From contig JAJEBV010000028.1 of the NCBI GenBank assembly GCA_022822365.1, forward strand, positions 41,468-105,467: a stretch of DNA of 64,000 nucleotides, written 5' to 3'. Both the position numbers and the translations under genes were made by a program. Below, piece by piece: positions 26,401 to 34,581 of the stretch. This DNA is from Thermoanaerobaculia bacterium. Its GTDB lineage: Bacteria > Acidobacteriota > Thermoanaerobaculia > Multivoradales > Multivoraceae. The stretch's first letter is position 1, and the number at the start of each line of letters is the position of its first letter. A model generated the notes under the pieces. That model saw nothing but the letters and a program-made list of their open reading frames with translations. It was not told where the DNA came from and searched no databases.

Positions 26401-26921
26401 GGCGCCTCGCTCGGTCGCTCCAGATAGAGCACGACCGAATCTCCCGGCTCGACGGCGAGCGCCTCGGCCAGCGAACGATTGACCGCCAGCGACGCGAAGA
26501 GCTGGCCCTCGCGCCGGGACAGGTCGAGTACCTCCTCGCTGCCCGGGAAGAAGGCGGCGAACTCGTCGTCGATCCCCTGCACGTTGACTCGGGCGGCCCG
26601 CCGCCCGCTCTCGGGCTCCACCACGCTCCCCTGCATCAGGATCGCGGCCGACACCGGTCCGTAGCGGCCGGCGAACTCCTCGTCGCCGGCCAGTTCGTCG
26701 CGCAGCGCCTCGCGGAAGAAGCCGGCGCCGAGCAGCGCGTAGTCGATGCCGCCCAGCCGGTCGAGGGTGAGCTCGCGCAGGCTCCCCCGCACCGAGTCGC
26801 CAACCATCAACGCGCCGGTCAGCACGGAGGTCGCGACCGCCGCGGTCAGCACCACGGCGACATTGGACCGCCAGTAGTGACGAAGACTCGGCAGGGGTCC
26901 ACCCGGACGCGCGGCGCCCAT
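23481..26921 (-). CDS. Large ABC transporter permease with FtsX/MacB-like domains
   Basis: A 1146-residue membrane protein. It starts with a membrane segment (VAVVLTAAVATSVLTGALMV) followed by a large extracytoplasmic domain; a cluster of membrane segments lies near residues 530-770 and another group at the C-terminus (TLGLSVVLLRNLLERRGELA, TMQAIGFWRR), the usual FtsX arrangement in duplicate. Permeases of this group, with a LolD-type ATPase, move or extract lipoproteins, peptides or lipids rather than import nutrients. It starts 5 bases after the ATPase gene. The cargo is unknown. Confidence 0.88.
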   Translation of the reverse strand: MGAARPGGPLPSLRHYWRSNVAVVLTAAVATSVLTGALMVGDSVRGSLRELTLDRLGGIDYALLGAGFFREALRDELAGDEEFAGRYGPVSAAILMQGSVVEPESGRRAARVNVQGIDDEFAAFFPGSEEVLDLSRREGQLFASLAVNRSLAEALAVEPGDSVVLYLERPSEAPRASLMGEKDPEDQLESVRLSVVSVLDDAGPGSFGLAPHQSQPLVGYARLRDLQRELDRRGLANALLVGERAGPEDAAEAGPEAAAPDLERWIRSQARAEDFSLEFVEAKDHLRVATSQIVFGEELAAAVEVLAADAGVEALGVSTYLANRTAAENGSAAPYSTIAALNTGRAGELGVLRLADGRPAPALGPGEVLVNTFLAEDLEIGEGDRLAVDYFVVGDREQLVERTVRTTVAGVVEMAGWAADRNLTPDFPGVADADNMSDWDPTFPVDLSRIRDRDEAYWDEYRGTPKLFVDLDYGAELWSSRFGLLTSLRLLPEEGSDPARLRIALETEAPAGIALHAAGLAVEPVKAAGLRGATGATDFGGLFIGFSLFLIVSAALLVGLFFRLGTESRASEMGLLLALGHGIRRVRRRFLLEGALLGGAGVLLGLSGAVLYAGAMMAALRTLWRSAVGSSHLYLHVEPLTLALGGVGSLLVVFLAIRGAVGRLAAVSPIRLLRGETAELPAAVSVPGWRARWTRGVAGGLAVALLAGSAAAPASASAYLFFSGGACLLVAGLAGFTLWLRRRPEAPLRGWSWRAGSSMAAANASLNPGRSLLCAALVASASFVIVAVGAYGLRFGEETRDLDSGAGGFDLVAESDVSILADLTSVDGRYDLGFGREASELVGGNGIVAFRTVPGDDISCLNLFQPERPRLLGAPPEFVERGGFRFQSLVDGAGDNPWALLEEDLGPGVVPAIGDFNSVMWILHSGLGQGIEMETERGETIELRLVGLLRKSVFQSELVISEANLARHFPSRTGASYFLLRTPAGERDRTMQELERTLSGFGFDAVPTAQRLQAYQAVENTYLGTFQTLGGLGLLLGTLGLSVVLLRNLLERRGELATMQAIGFWRRALAWLVVAENSLLLAAGVVVGAASALVAVSPHLLGGHALVPWVSLGLTLLLVLAAGTLASLAAVRRVTREDLLPALRGG

Positions 26922-26925
26922 CGCC

Positions 26926-27627
26926 TCAGCCTCCGCCCGCCGGCCCGGACGGGCGATCCTGGATCAGACCGGCCCGCAGCTCCACCCGGCGCGGCACCCT
27001 CGCCGCCAACTCCAGGCTGTGGGTCACCACGATCAGCGCGCTCTCCTCACCCGCGTGAAGCTCGAGCAGCAGATCCGCCACGGACCCTGCCGTATCCGCG
27101 TCCAGGTTGCCGGTGGGCTCGTCGCAAAGGAGCAGACTCGGCCGGTTGATCACCGCCCGCACGATCGCGGCCCGCTGGCGTTCTCCGCCCGACACCTGCG
27201 CCGGCCGATGATCGACCCGGTCGCCGAGGCCGACCCGCTCCAGCAACGTCCGGGCCCGCTCTTCCGCGTCGTCCTGGCCGTTGCCGGCCGCAACCGTCGG
27301 CAGCAGCACGTTCTGCAGCATCGTGTACTGCGGCAGCAGGTAGTGATCCTGGAACACCAGGCCGACGCGCCGGCTACGGAACGCCGCCAGTTCGCGTTCG
27401 GGCAGATCGTGGGCTGCCTCGCCGCCGATCCGGATGCTGCCCGAGGTCGGCGTCTCGAGCGTCGCGGCGAGATGCAGCAGCGTGCTCTTGCCGCTGCCGG
27501 AGGGTCCGGTGACAGCCATCGCCTCTCCGGCCTCGAGAGAGAACGAGATGCCGCGAAGGACCTCGACGGTGCCCGCCTCCGTCCCGTAGGACTTCGCGAC
27601 CTGCTCGAAGCGAAGGGCCTCAGCCAT
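26926..27627 (-). CDS. ABC transporter ATP-binding protein, LolD/MacB type
   Basis: A 233-residue ATPase with Walker A GPSGSGKST (residues 41-49), a Q-loop in LVFQDHYLLPQYTMLQNVLL, signature VSGGERQRAAIVRA and Walker B LLLCDEPTGNLD. The wording is typical of the LolD/MacB ATPase group. It pairs with the large FtsX-type permease directly downstream and overlaps the end of the glycosyltransferase gene by 8 bases. Confidence 0.92.
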   Translation of the reverse strand: MAEALRFEQVAKSYGTEAGTVEVLRGISFSLEAGEAMAVTGPSGSGKSTLLHLAATLETPTSGSIRIGGEAAHDLPERELAAFRSRRVGLVFQDHYLLPQYTMLQNVLLPTVAAGNGQDDAEERARTLLERVGLGDRVDHRPAQVSGGERQRAAIVRAVINRPSLLLCDEPTGNLDADTAGSVADLLLELHAGEESALIVVTHSLELAARVPRRVELRAGLIQDRPSGPAGGG

Positions 27628-28984
27628 GACCGGCCGATGCTACCGCCGGCCCGGCATCGCCGCTCCGGCGCCGTGCCAGTCCCCGCCGGTACGAGGCGAG
27701 CGTGTCCGCCGCCATCAGCCCGGCCGAGTAGTGACGGCGCACGCCGTCCATCCCCGAACGGCCGAGGTGGCTCCTTCGTTCCGCGTCCTGGGCCAGTTGT
27801 TCGACGGCGTCCGCCAGGGCCACCGGATCGCCGGCCGGCACCAGCACGCCGCCGCCCGTCCGCTCGAGCATCTCGGGAAACGATCCATGGTCGGGCAGCA
27901 GGACGGGGACCCCGTTCGCCATCGCCTCGAGCGCCGGCAGGCCCTTGGCCTCGCGGTAGACGGTCGGCAGCACGAGCGCATGCAGGCTGCACAGCAGCTC
28001 GATCTTCTCCTCACGGGAGACTTCGCCGAGCCAGTCGAAGTGCGCTTCGAGGCCCCAGTCGGCGATCCGCCGGCGCTGTTCCTCGAAGTACGCACGGTCA
28101 CGGCCGCCGAGGTAGCCGGCGGCGCGAAAGCGGACCCGGCCAACGCCCAGACGGTCGCTCAGCGCCTTGAACGCCTCGGCGGCGAGATGAAAGCCCTTCT
28201 CCGGGCACATCCGGGCCAGATAGCCGATGACCAGAGGCGACCCCGGAGGCTCCGCGTCGCGCCCGTCGTGCCCCTCGAGCTCGATTCCCAGGCGCGCGAC
28301 ATCGATGCCGGCCAGGGGAAGCTCGAGCAGCTCGGCCATCGCCGCCGCGTAGTAGTCGTTCGGCGCCACCAGCACGTCCACCTCGCGTACCCGCTTCCGC
28401 ATCTCCTCCACGACAAGGGACTTGTGGGGCTCGTCCAGGTCTTCGAGGAAGATGTCCTCGCCCTGGAGGCCGCAGACGATCAGCGCTTTCGGGAGCGCCT
28501 CGCGCAGCCGATGAGCCATCCCCACCAGCATCGAGTTCGTCAGGTGGACGACGTCCGGCCGGAACTCGCCGGCGAGCCACTTCGCCAGGCCCTGGAGCTC
28601 CGCCAGTTGACGGCCCTCCTCGCCCCGCACCATGGACAGCGCGAGTTCCCCGAGTTCGCGCGCGTCGGTCGCCGACGCCGAACGCGTCACCCGGGCCAGC
28701 AGCTCGGGGTTGTCGAGCAGGCGGCGAATCGCCGCCGGCGCGCGACTCCAGATCGGCAGCTTCTGCTCCAGGTAGATGTTCACTGCGCCGTAGAAGACCC
28801 GGCCGTAGCTCACGTTCTCCTCGTCGGTGCGAAGCGGCGTGTAGATCGGCAGCAGCAGCGCGTTGTGCCCCCGGTGCTGGAGTTCGCGGACCAGGGCGTT
28901 GTCGTGAATGCAGCTCCCGCAGATCATCCCGCCGGCGCCCGCCGCCAGATAGGCGATCCGCAGCGGCTGGCCCGAATCGCTCAC
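27620..28984 (-). CDS. Glycosyltransferase family 4 protein
   Basis: A 454-residue GT-B fold protein. The N-terminus has the Gly-rich donor loop (IAYLAAGAGGMICGSCIHDN) and the C-terminal half has the family 1/4 pattern: IGYLARMCPEKGFHLAAEAF, then VLPTVYREAKGLPALEAMAN with the catalytic-type E-x7-E, and GVPVLLPDHGSFPEML. It would transfer a sugar from a nucleotide donor to a lipid, glycan or small acceptor that cannot be named. The start is GTG. It sits between the sodium symporter (16 bases away) and the ABC ATPase (8-base overlap), so it is part of the same transcript. Confidence 0.85.
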   Translation of the reverse strand: MSDSGQPLRIAYLAAGAGGMICGSCIHDNALVRELQHRGHNALLLPIYTPLRTDEENVSYGRVFYGAVNIYLEQKLPIWSRAPAAIRRLLDNPELLARVTRSASATDARELGELALSMVRGEEGRQLAELQGLAKWLAGEFRPDVVHLTNSMLVGMAHRLREALPKALIVCGLQGEDIFLEDLDEPHKSLVVEEMRKRVREVDVLVAPNDYYAAAMAELLELPLAGIDVARLGIELEGHDGRDAEPPGSPLVIGYLARMCPEKGFHLAAEAFKALSDRLGVGRVRFRAAGYLGGRDRAYFEEQRRRIADWGLEAHFDWLGEVSREEKIELLCSLHALVLPTVYREAKGLPALEAMANGVPVLLPDHGSFPEMLERTGGGVLVPAGDPVALADAVEQLAQDAERRSHLGRSGMDGVRRHYSAGLMAADTLASYRRGLARRRSGDAGPAVASAGHG

Positions 28985-29000
28985 GAGGAGAACCTGCCGT

Positions 29001-30458
29001 TCACGGGAAAAAACGCGCTACCCGCTCGGGCGCGGGCGGCCTGCTCAGAAGTGAGACGCCGACCATGGCCAGCGTGGAGCCGGCGAAGACGACGGCGACC
29101 GGCATGATCCCGGTGCCGCCGACGCTGTAGTCCGGGTTGCCGATGCCGCGCACGAAGAACCAGGTCCAGAGCGCGATCACCGTGAGGATGGCGGCCCCGG
29201 CCCCCGCGGCGGTACTCCGCCGCCAGTAGAGCGCGGCCACCACGACCGGCAGCAGGGAGGCGAATCCGGTGAACGACCACACCGAGAGTGCGAAGATGCT
29301 CCGCTCGGCGACCAGGGACAGGAGAAACACCGTCGCTACGACCGCGACGACGAACAACCTGCCCAGCCGTACCTGACGCGCCTCGCTCAGATCGCGGCCC
29401 AAGCGATAGTGCCTGACGACGTCCTGCGTGAACATCGTGCCCAGGGAAAGCGACTGGGAGTCGAGCGACGACATGATGGCGGCGAAGACGCCCGCACCCA
29501 GGAGGCCCGCGAGCAGGTCCGGAGCGTACAAGCCGATCATCCGGACGAGCACCGAGTTCGAGGCCGCGCCGTCGAGCCCCGGAAAGTCGATGTTCCCGAA
29601 CAGACCGAGCAGCACGCTCGGAATCCACACCGCGGCGATGCAGACCGGATACAGCACGACCGGCGCCTTGAAGGTCGCCGCCCGTTTCGCCGACAGCCAG
29701 TGCGCGAAAATGTGGGGAAAGGTCCCCACCGAAAGCGGGATCAGGGTGTAGCTGAGCAGCCGCAGAGGGTGGACGGCGTCGCCGCGTACCAGCAGTTCCG
29801 GCCGGCTCGCCTCGATCCGGTCGAGCGCCTGGCCCACACCGCCCAGCTTCGTCACGATCAGAATGGCGGTCACCGCGCCGAGCAGCATGAACATCGCGGT
29901 CTGGAACGTGTTCACCCAGGCCGTCCCGCGCAGGCCGCCGCTCGTCACGTAGCCGATCACGACTCCCGACACGAGCAGGCTGCCGAGCCACGCCGGGGCC
30001 GCCCCGTCCGTGATCTGCCCGAGCACGACGCCCCCTCCCATCACGCCGATCAGGAGGTACGGCAGGAGCAGCAGGACCAGCACGACGAACAACAGCAGGC
30101 CGACCCCGTCCGAGCCCCAGCGGGCCCGCACGAACTGCACCTGGGTCAGGAGGCCGAGGCGGCTCCCCACCGCCCAGACCCGGGTGCCGACGAAGAAGAA
30201 GACGATCGGCACCATCAGGGCGGACGATGAGGCCATCAACGAGAAGACGCCGATGCCGATCCGGTACGACTCCGCCGAGGCGCCGAGCAGCGCGAACGAG
30301 GTCATGTGCGTGCCGAACAGGGTCATCAGCAGCACGAACGGACCGATCGTCCGGCCGGCGACGAAGAAATCCTCGCCGGTCGCGGCCAGCCGCCGATTGC
30401 TCCAGACGCCGATCAGCAGCACCGCCCCGAGGTAGGCGAAGATGACGGCGAGCGTCAT
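29001..30458 (-). CDS. Sodium:solute symporter (SSS family)
   Basis: A 485-residue membrane protein with about 13 hydrophobic segments. The family pattern is visible in the N-terminal half (DFFVAGRTIGPFVLLMTLFG, GTHMTSFALLGASAESYRIG), in GGLRGTAWVNTFQTAMFMLL and in FAAIMSSLDSQSLSLGTMFT, which contains the usual AAxMSSxDS signature. It would couple sodium entry to uptake of an organic solute such as a sugar, amino acid or carboxylate. It overlaps the DUF3311-like gene by 4 bases. A longer open frame in a neighbouring phase has no membrane-protein character and was dismissed. Confidence 0.9.
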   Translation of the reverse strand: MTLAVIFAYLGAVLLIGVWSNRRLAATGEDFFVAGRTIGPFVLLMTLFGTHMTSFALLGASAESYRIGIGVFSLMASSSALMVPIVFFFVGTRVWAVGSRLGLLTQVQFVRARWGSDGVGLLLFVVLVLLLLPYLLIGVMGGGVVLGQITDGAAPAWLGSLLVSGVVIGYVTSGGLRGTAWVNTFQTAMFMLLGAVTAILIVTKLGGVGQALDRIEASRPELLVRGDAVHPLRLLSYTLIPLSVGTFPHIFAHWLSAKRAATFKAPVVLYPVCIAAVWIPSVLLGLFGNIDFPGLDGAASNSVLVRMIGLYAPDLLAGLLGAGVFAAIMSSLDSQSLSLGTMFTQDVVRHYRLGRDLSEARQVRLGRLFVVAVVATVFLLSLVAERSIFALSVWSFTGFASLLPVVVAALYWRRSTAAGAGAAILTVIALWTWFFVRGIGNPDYSVGGTGIMPVAVVFAGSTLAMVGVSLLSRPPAPERVARFFP

Positions 30459-30706
30459 CCCGTCTCACCTCCTTCGGCGCCATCGTCGTCCGCGGCCAGT
30501 TTCTCGAGCGCGTCGCCGGGCCAGGCGACCCGGACCAGCCGCCACATGACGAGCACCACCGCCGCCGAGAACAGGATGTGGTACGTCAATCCGACCGGCA
30601 GGCCCAGGAGCCGGTTCGGGTCGTCCCAGAGCCAGAGGTCGTTGTGCAGCAGGTACAGCGCCGGCAGCGCCGCGTAGGCCGTGATTTGGGCCGCTCGTGC
30701 CGCCAT
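30455..30706 (-). CDS. Small DUF3311-like membrane protein, partner of the symporter
   Basis: An 83-residue protein with two hydrophobic segments (ITAYAALPALYLLHND and GLTYHILFSAAVVLVMWRLV) and an acidic tail. Size, topology and position directly before an SSS symporter fit the DUF3311 proteins that accompany these carriers. The stop overlaps the symporter start (ATGA). Its function is probably to assist the symporter; it is not known. Confidence 0.7.
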   Translation of the reverse strand: MAARAAQITAYAALPALYLLHNDLWLWDDPNRLLGLPVGLTYHILFSAAVVLVMWRLVRVAWPGDALEKLAADDDGAEGGETG

Positions 30707-30730
30707 GATCCGCTCGGAGGGCTTCCCGGC

Positions 30731-32023
30731 TCAGGAGGCGTGGAGCGGCTGCGAGGCGGCTGCCGCGCGGGCACCCACCGCCTTCCCGCCGCCAGCGGCC
30801 GCGAAGGTCGCCATGTCCTCGAACATCGACGTGAAGTCGAGTTCGAACACGTCGCCGATCAGGATGCGCGTGACCTTGCTCTGGTGTTGCGGGTAGAGCC
30901 GCAGGAACGCGCCGACACTGAAGTTCCGGTCGTAGAAGACGTTGACCAGTTGCCGCACCGCCTCGACGCCGCGCATCAGCAGCGGCTGAAACGCGCCCAG
31001 GCGTTCGCCGGAGAGGTCGTCCGCGGCAATCGCCCCGATGGAGGCTTCGGCAGCCATCTCGCCCGACTTGAGCGCCAGGAAGACGCCCGACGAGTAGACC
31101 GGGTCGATGAAGGAGAACGCGTCCCCGATCGCGATCCAGCCGTCGCCCGCCATCTTCTCGATCCGGTAGGAGAAATCCTTCATCACGGACACCGGGCGGC
31201 ACTGGTGGGCAGGAGCGATGCGCCGTTCGATCTCGGCGCAGTTCCCGACCTCCTCGAAGAAGATCTCGTGCGGCCTGCCATCGCGGTTGCGGATCAGGCC
31301 GTCCATCGGTCCCACGACCCCGACGCTCACGACGTCCCCGGCGAGCGGGATGTACCAGAACCAGTTCTCGCCGGACGTCGTGTGCAGGATGAGCGTTGCA
31401 CCCTCGTCCTTCCCCTCGTCCCGGAGCGCGCCCCGGAAGTGGGTGTAGATCGAGGCGTGGCGCAGGCCGTAGTCGACGCGGCCCAGATCGAGTTTCCGGG
31501 CCAGAAGCGCGCTCTGTCCGGTGGCGTCGATGACGACCCGGCTGGCGAGTTCGACCGGCCCACCGTTGCCGGCCGCGGTCGTGCGCACGCCGACCGCCCG
31601 GCCGTCCTCGAACAGCACGTCGCGAACGTTGACGCCGCGATGGACCTCGGCGCCCTGTTCGGCCGCCGTGTCCATCAACAGCTCGTCGAACTCGGAACGG
31701 CGCACCTGCCAGGTACGGGCGCTGTCGTCGCCCGGCCGTTCCTTGTCGAAGTAGAACGGCATCGACGCCTTGCCCGTCTTCGTGAAGAACTGTACGGAGT
31801 GCTTCTCCACGAAGTGGCTCTCCTGCATCGCGCGCAGAGCGCCCATCTTTTCGAACACGCCGTGGGTATCGGGCATCAGCGACTCGCCGATCTTGAAGAC
31901 CGGCCTGGCCTCGCGCTCGAGCAGCAGCGTGCGCAGCCCGCCGCGCGCGGCGATCGCCGCCGCCGCCGAGCCGCCCGGGCCGGCGCCGATCACGATCACG
32001 TCGTAGGAGGAGGCGGCGAACAC
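30731..32023 (-). CDS. FAD-dependent oxidoreductase with halogenase-like WxWxIP motif
   Basis: A 430-residue flavoprotein. GAGPGGSAAA (about residues 13-22) binds the FAD dinucleotide, IGESLMP is the usual second segment of this family, and GWIAIGDAFSFIDPVYSSGV is the second FAD motif. NWFWYIPLAGD (about 218-228) contains WxWxIP, the motif shared by flavin-dependent halogenases and their non-halogenating relatives. Whether Lys in the early loop is the catalytic halogenase Lys cannot be judged without alignment, so halogenation is only possible. Geranylgeranyl-reductase-like reduction is an alternative. It is the first gene of the operon with symporter, glycosyltransferase and ABC exporter. 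Confidence 0.8.
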   Translation of the reverse strand: MFAASSYDVIVIGAGPGGSAAAAIAARGGLRTLLLEREARPVFKIGESLMPDTHGVFEKMGALRAMQESHFVEKHSVQFFTKTGKASMPFYFDKERPGDDSARTWQVRRSEFDELLMDTAAEQGAEVHRGVNVRDVLFEDGRAVGVRTTAAGNGGPVELASRVVIDATGQSALLARKLDLGRVDYGLRHASIYTHFRGALRDEGKDEGATLILHTTSGENWFWYIPLAGDVVSVGVVGPMDGLIRNRDGRPHEIFFEEVGNCAEIERRIAPAHQCRPVSVMKDFSYRIEKMAGDGWIAIGDAFSFIDPVYSSGVFLALKSGEMAAEASIGAIAADDLSGERLGAFQPLLMRGVEAVRQLVNVFYDRNFSVGAFLRLYPQHQSKVTRILIGDVFELDFTSMFEDMATFAAAGGGKAVGARAAAASQPLHAS

Positions 32024-32180
32024 GGCCGGGAGTCTACGGCAGGCGAACGATGCCGGCCAGCGGCAACCCGGGGACCCTCCCGTTCGTACTGACGCTTGGT
32101 GTAGCCTGAATCTTCACTCGCCGTGGCACCCTCGATGGTCCGAGAGCGCCGCGCCCTGCAGCTTGAGAGGAACCCCCACG
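32024..32180. promoter_or_regulatory. Divergent intergenic region, flavoprotein operon / TonB receptor
   Basis: These 157 bases hold the 5' sides of two divergent units and must carry promoters in both directions. A purine-rich stretch (GAGAGGA) lies about 10 bases before the receptor ATG at 32181. I found no convincing -10/-35 pair, no Fur-like box and no riboswitch-like fold by eye. Confidence 0.4.
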
Positions 32181-34574
32181 ATGCGTTCGACCCCTGCCCC
32201 GTTTCTTTTCTTCCTTGCTCTCCTGGCGCTCGTTGCCGGCGTCGCGCCGGCCCAGGATCCCGACGATCCGGAAGCCGCCGTCGCCGACGAGATCACGGTA
32301 ACGGCCCAGCGCGTCGAGGAGGCGATCCAGGACGTGCCGATCTCCATCGTGACCCGGTCAGGCGAAGAGCTCGAGCAACAGGCGATCATCGACGTGCAGG
32401 CGCTTGCCGAGGCCTCGCCGGGCGTCGTCGTCTCGGGCCAGAGCCCGACCTCCGGGGAGGTCGCCATCTACATCCGCGGCATCGGTTCGAGCACGCTCGG
32501 CATCGGCACCGAGCCGACGGTCGGCTACTACGTGGACGGCGTCTACATGCCGCGGCCGCAGGCGGCGGTCAATCCCTTCCTGGACCTGGAGCGGATCGAG
32601 ATCCTGCGCGGTCCGCAGGGCACGCTCTGGGGCCGCAACTCCACCGCCGGCGCGGTGAACGTCGTCACGCGGGCGCCGGAGGGACAGTTCCACGGTCGCC
32701 TGTTCACTGCCCTCTCCGAGTACGACTCGAGCGAGTCGGCCGAAGGCCGCCGCTACGGCATGTCGCTCACGGGCCCCGTGTCGAGCAAGGTCTGGGGCCG
32801 CTTCACCGGCGCCACGGCACAGGTCGAAGATCCGACCTACAATGACTTCCTGGGTGCGGGCGCCGACAACTTCGACGGCGTCACGCTGCGGGGCTCGCTC
32901 ACCTTCCTGCCCTCCGACTCGCTGACCTTCACGATTCGGGCCGACAGCACGGACGACGACGCCCACGCGAACTTCCCGTTCAAGCCGTTCGACGTCTCCC
33001 CCTACAGCACGGTGGGGACACTGAACCGGTTCTACGGCTACAGCGAGCCCGGCGACGTCCATCGCATCTCGACCGACACCGTCCCGCTGTCGCTCTACGA
33101 AGAGTCAGGCTTCTCGCTGACCGTGAACAAGGCGATGGGCAACGGGACGAGCTTCACGTCCATCAGCAGTTGGCGCGACTTCGATTCGCGGCGCGACACG
33201 GACATCGACGGCTCGCCCCACGCCTTCATCACCAACTCCGGCGCCTTCGGGTCCCAGTGGTGGTCGCAGGAGTTTCAACTCAGCGGCGCCAACGAACGCG
33301 CCAATTGGGTGGCCGGTGCCTACGGCTTCAACGAGGAGAGCCGGACCCAGGTCGCCAACATCTCGGACCTCGCACTGCTCGAGGTCTGGTTCTTCGCGAA
33401 CAGTCCACAGACGTTCCTGTTCGACCCGACGACCTACTGTTCGCTCGGCTTCCTGGCGCCGCCGTTCCTGTGCGGGCCGAACTACTACAATGCCGTGGCG
33501 CCGTTCATCGGGCTCTCCCTGCCGGGAACCCGGACTCCGCTGCCGTTCGAAACGAACCTCGACGCATCGCTCTACGCCGCCTACGGCCAGGTCGACTGGC
33601 ATCTGAGCGACCGGGTCACCCTGACCACCGGCGCCCGCTACACCGCCGACGAAAAGGACCACGACCAGGCCTCGGTGAACTTCCAGACCTTCATGCCGCA
33701 ACTCCAGCAACTGAGCGACAGCTGGAGCGCGTTGACACCCAAGCTGGGCCTTGAGGTGCGCCCGGCCGACAGCGTGATGCTCTACGGCGCGGTGACCGCC
33801 GGCTACAAGAGCGGCGGCTACAACTCGCTCTCGCTGCAGCCGGCCTTTGACGAGGAAACGGTGACGAGCTACGAGATCGGCGTCAAGACTTCCCTGGCCG
33901 ACCGCAAGGTGCGGATCAACGCGGCCGCCTTCCACTACGACTACGACGATCTGCAGGTGTCCGTGCTCTACCCTGATCGCTCGGTCGTCGAGAACGCGGC
34001 CAACGCCCGGATTCGGGGCCTCGACTTCGAACTCTCCGTGCGTCCGAACCGGCAGTTCTCCTTCGACGTTTCGTTCGAGTACCTCGACGACGAGTTCACC
34101 GGCTTCACGTCGCTCGATCCCGTGCTCCAGGCGGAGTTCGTCGAGGGGCTGCTGGCCGCGGGCCTGATCGATCCTGCCCAGGTGCTTCAGGGCGGCGGCG
34201 GCGCGCTCCCGATTCCGCCCACGGACCTCTCCGGCAACGGACTGCCGCGAGCCCCCGACTTCTCAGCGACGGCGTCACTCCAGTACACGTTCGACCTCGG
34301 CAGCAGCGGCTCGCTGATCGCCCGCGGCGAGTATCAGTACACGGACGACGTCACCTTTGACTCCTTCGAGCGCTTCGTCCAGCCCTCCTACGGACTGCTC
34401 CACGCCCAACTGCGCTGGACCTCGGCGCAGGGACGGATGTTCCTGGCGGCGTACGGCCGGAACCTCGGCGGCGAGGAGTACCGGCTCAGCCAGTTCTTCG
34501 TGAACTACACCGGGTCGCTGGCGGTCTGGGCGCCTCCGACGGAGGTCGGCCTGCAGCTCGGCTTCGACTTCTGA
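32181..34574 (+). CDS. TonB-dependent outer-membrane receptor
   Basis: A 797-residue receptor. The signal peptide ends in GVAPAQ. A TonB-box-like segment (DEITVTAQRVEEAIQDVPIS) leads into the plug domain (GVVVSGQSPTSGEVAIYIRG, YVDGVYMPRPQ, LRGPQGTLWGRNSTAGAVNV). A long 22-strand barrel follows with GATVTxG-like repeats and ends in an aromatic residue (LGFDF), as needed for barrel assembly. It belongs to the broad group annotated as siderophore, polysaccharide or vitamin receptors; the ligand is not evident. The ATG was preferred over an in-frame TTG 18 bases upstream. It is divergent from the flavoprotein operon and convergent, 7 bases apart, with the radical SAM gene. Confidence 0.93.
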   Translation: MRSTPAPFLFFLALLALVAGVAPAQDPDDPEAAVADEITVTAQRVEEAIQDVPISIVTRSGEELEQQAIIDVQALAEASPGVVVSGQSPTSGEVAIYIRGIGSSTLGIGTEPTVGYYVDGVYMPRPQAAVNPFLDLERIEILRGPQGTLWGRNSTAGAVNVVTRAPEGQFHGRLFTALSEYDSSESAEGRRYGMSLTGPVSSKVWGRFTGATAQVEDPTYNDFLGAGADNFDGVTLRGSLTFLPSDSLTFTIRADSTDDDAHANFPFKPFDVSPYSTVGTLNRFYGYSEPGDVHRISTDTVPLSLYEESGFSLTVNKAMGNGTSFTSISSWRDFDSRRDTDIDGSPHAFITNSGAFGSQWWSQEFQLSGANERANWVAGAYGFNEESRTQVANISDLALLEVWFFANSPQTFLFDPTTYCSLGFLAPPFLCGPNYYNAVAPFIGLSLPGTRTPLPFETNLDASLYAAYGQVDWHLSDRVTLTTGARYTADEKDHDQASVNFQTFMPQLQQLSDSWSALTPKLGLEVRPADSVMLYGAVTAGYKSGGYNSLSLQPAFDEETVTSYEIGVKTSLADRKVRINAAAFHYDYDDLQVSVLYPDRSVVENAANARIRGLDFELSVRPNRQFSFDVSFEYLDDEFTGFTSLDPVLQAEFVEGLLAAGLIDPAQVLQGGGGALPIPPTDLSGNGLPRAPDFSATASLQYTFDLGSSGSLIARGEYQYTDDVTFDSFERFVQPSYGLLHAQLRWTSAQGRMFLAAYGRNLGGEEYRLSQFFVNYTGSLAVWAPPTEVGLQLGFDF

Positions 34575-34581
34575 GGCGAGA

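Noticed and set aside
25014..27149. A 711-codon open frame on the plus strand
   Set aside because: Antisense to the FtsX-type permease; no recognisable domain and biased composition.
28981..30483. A 500-codon frame on the minus strand beside the symporter frame
   Set aside because: It is slightly longer than the symporter gene, but its product is Arg/Gly-rich without membrane segments, while the other frame gives a complete SSS protein.
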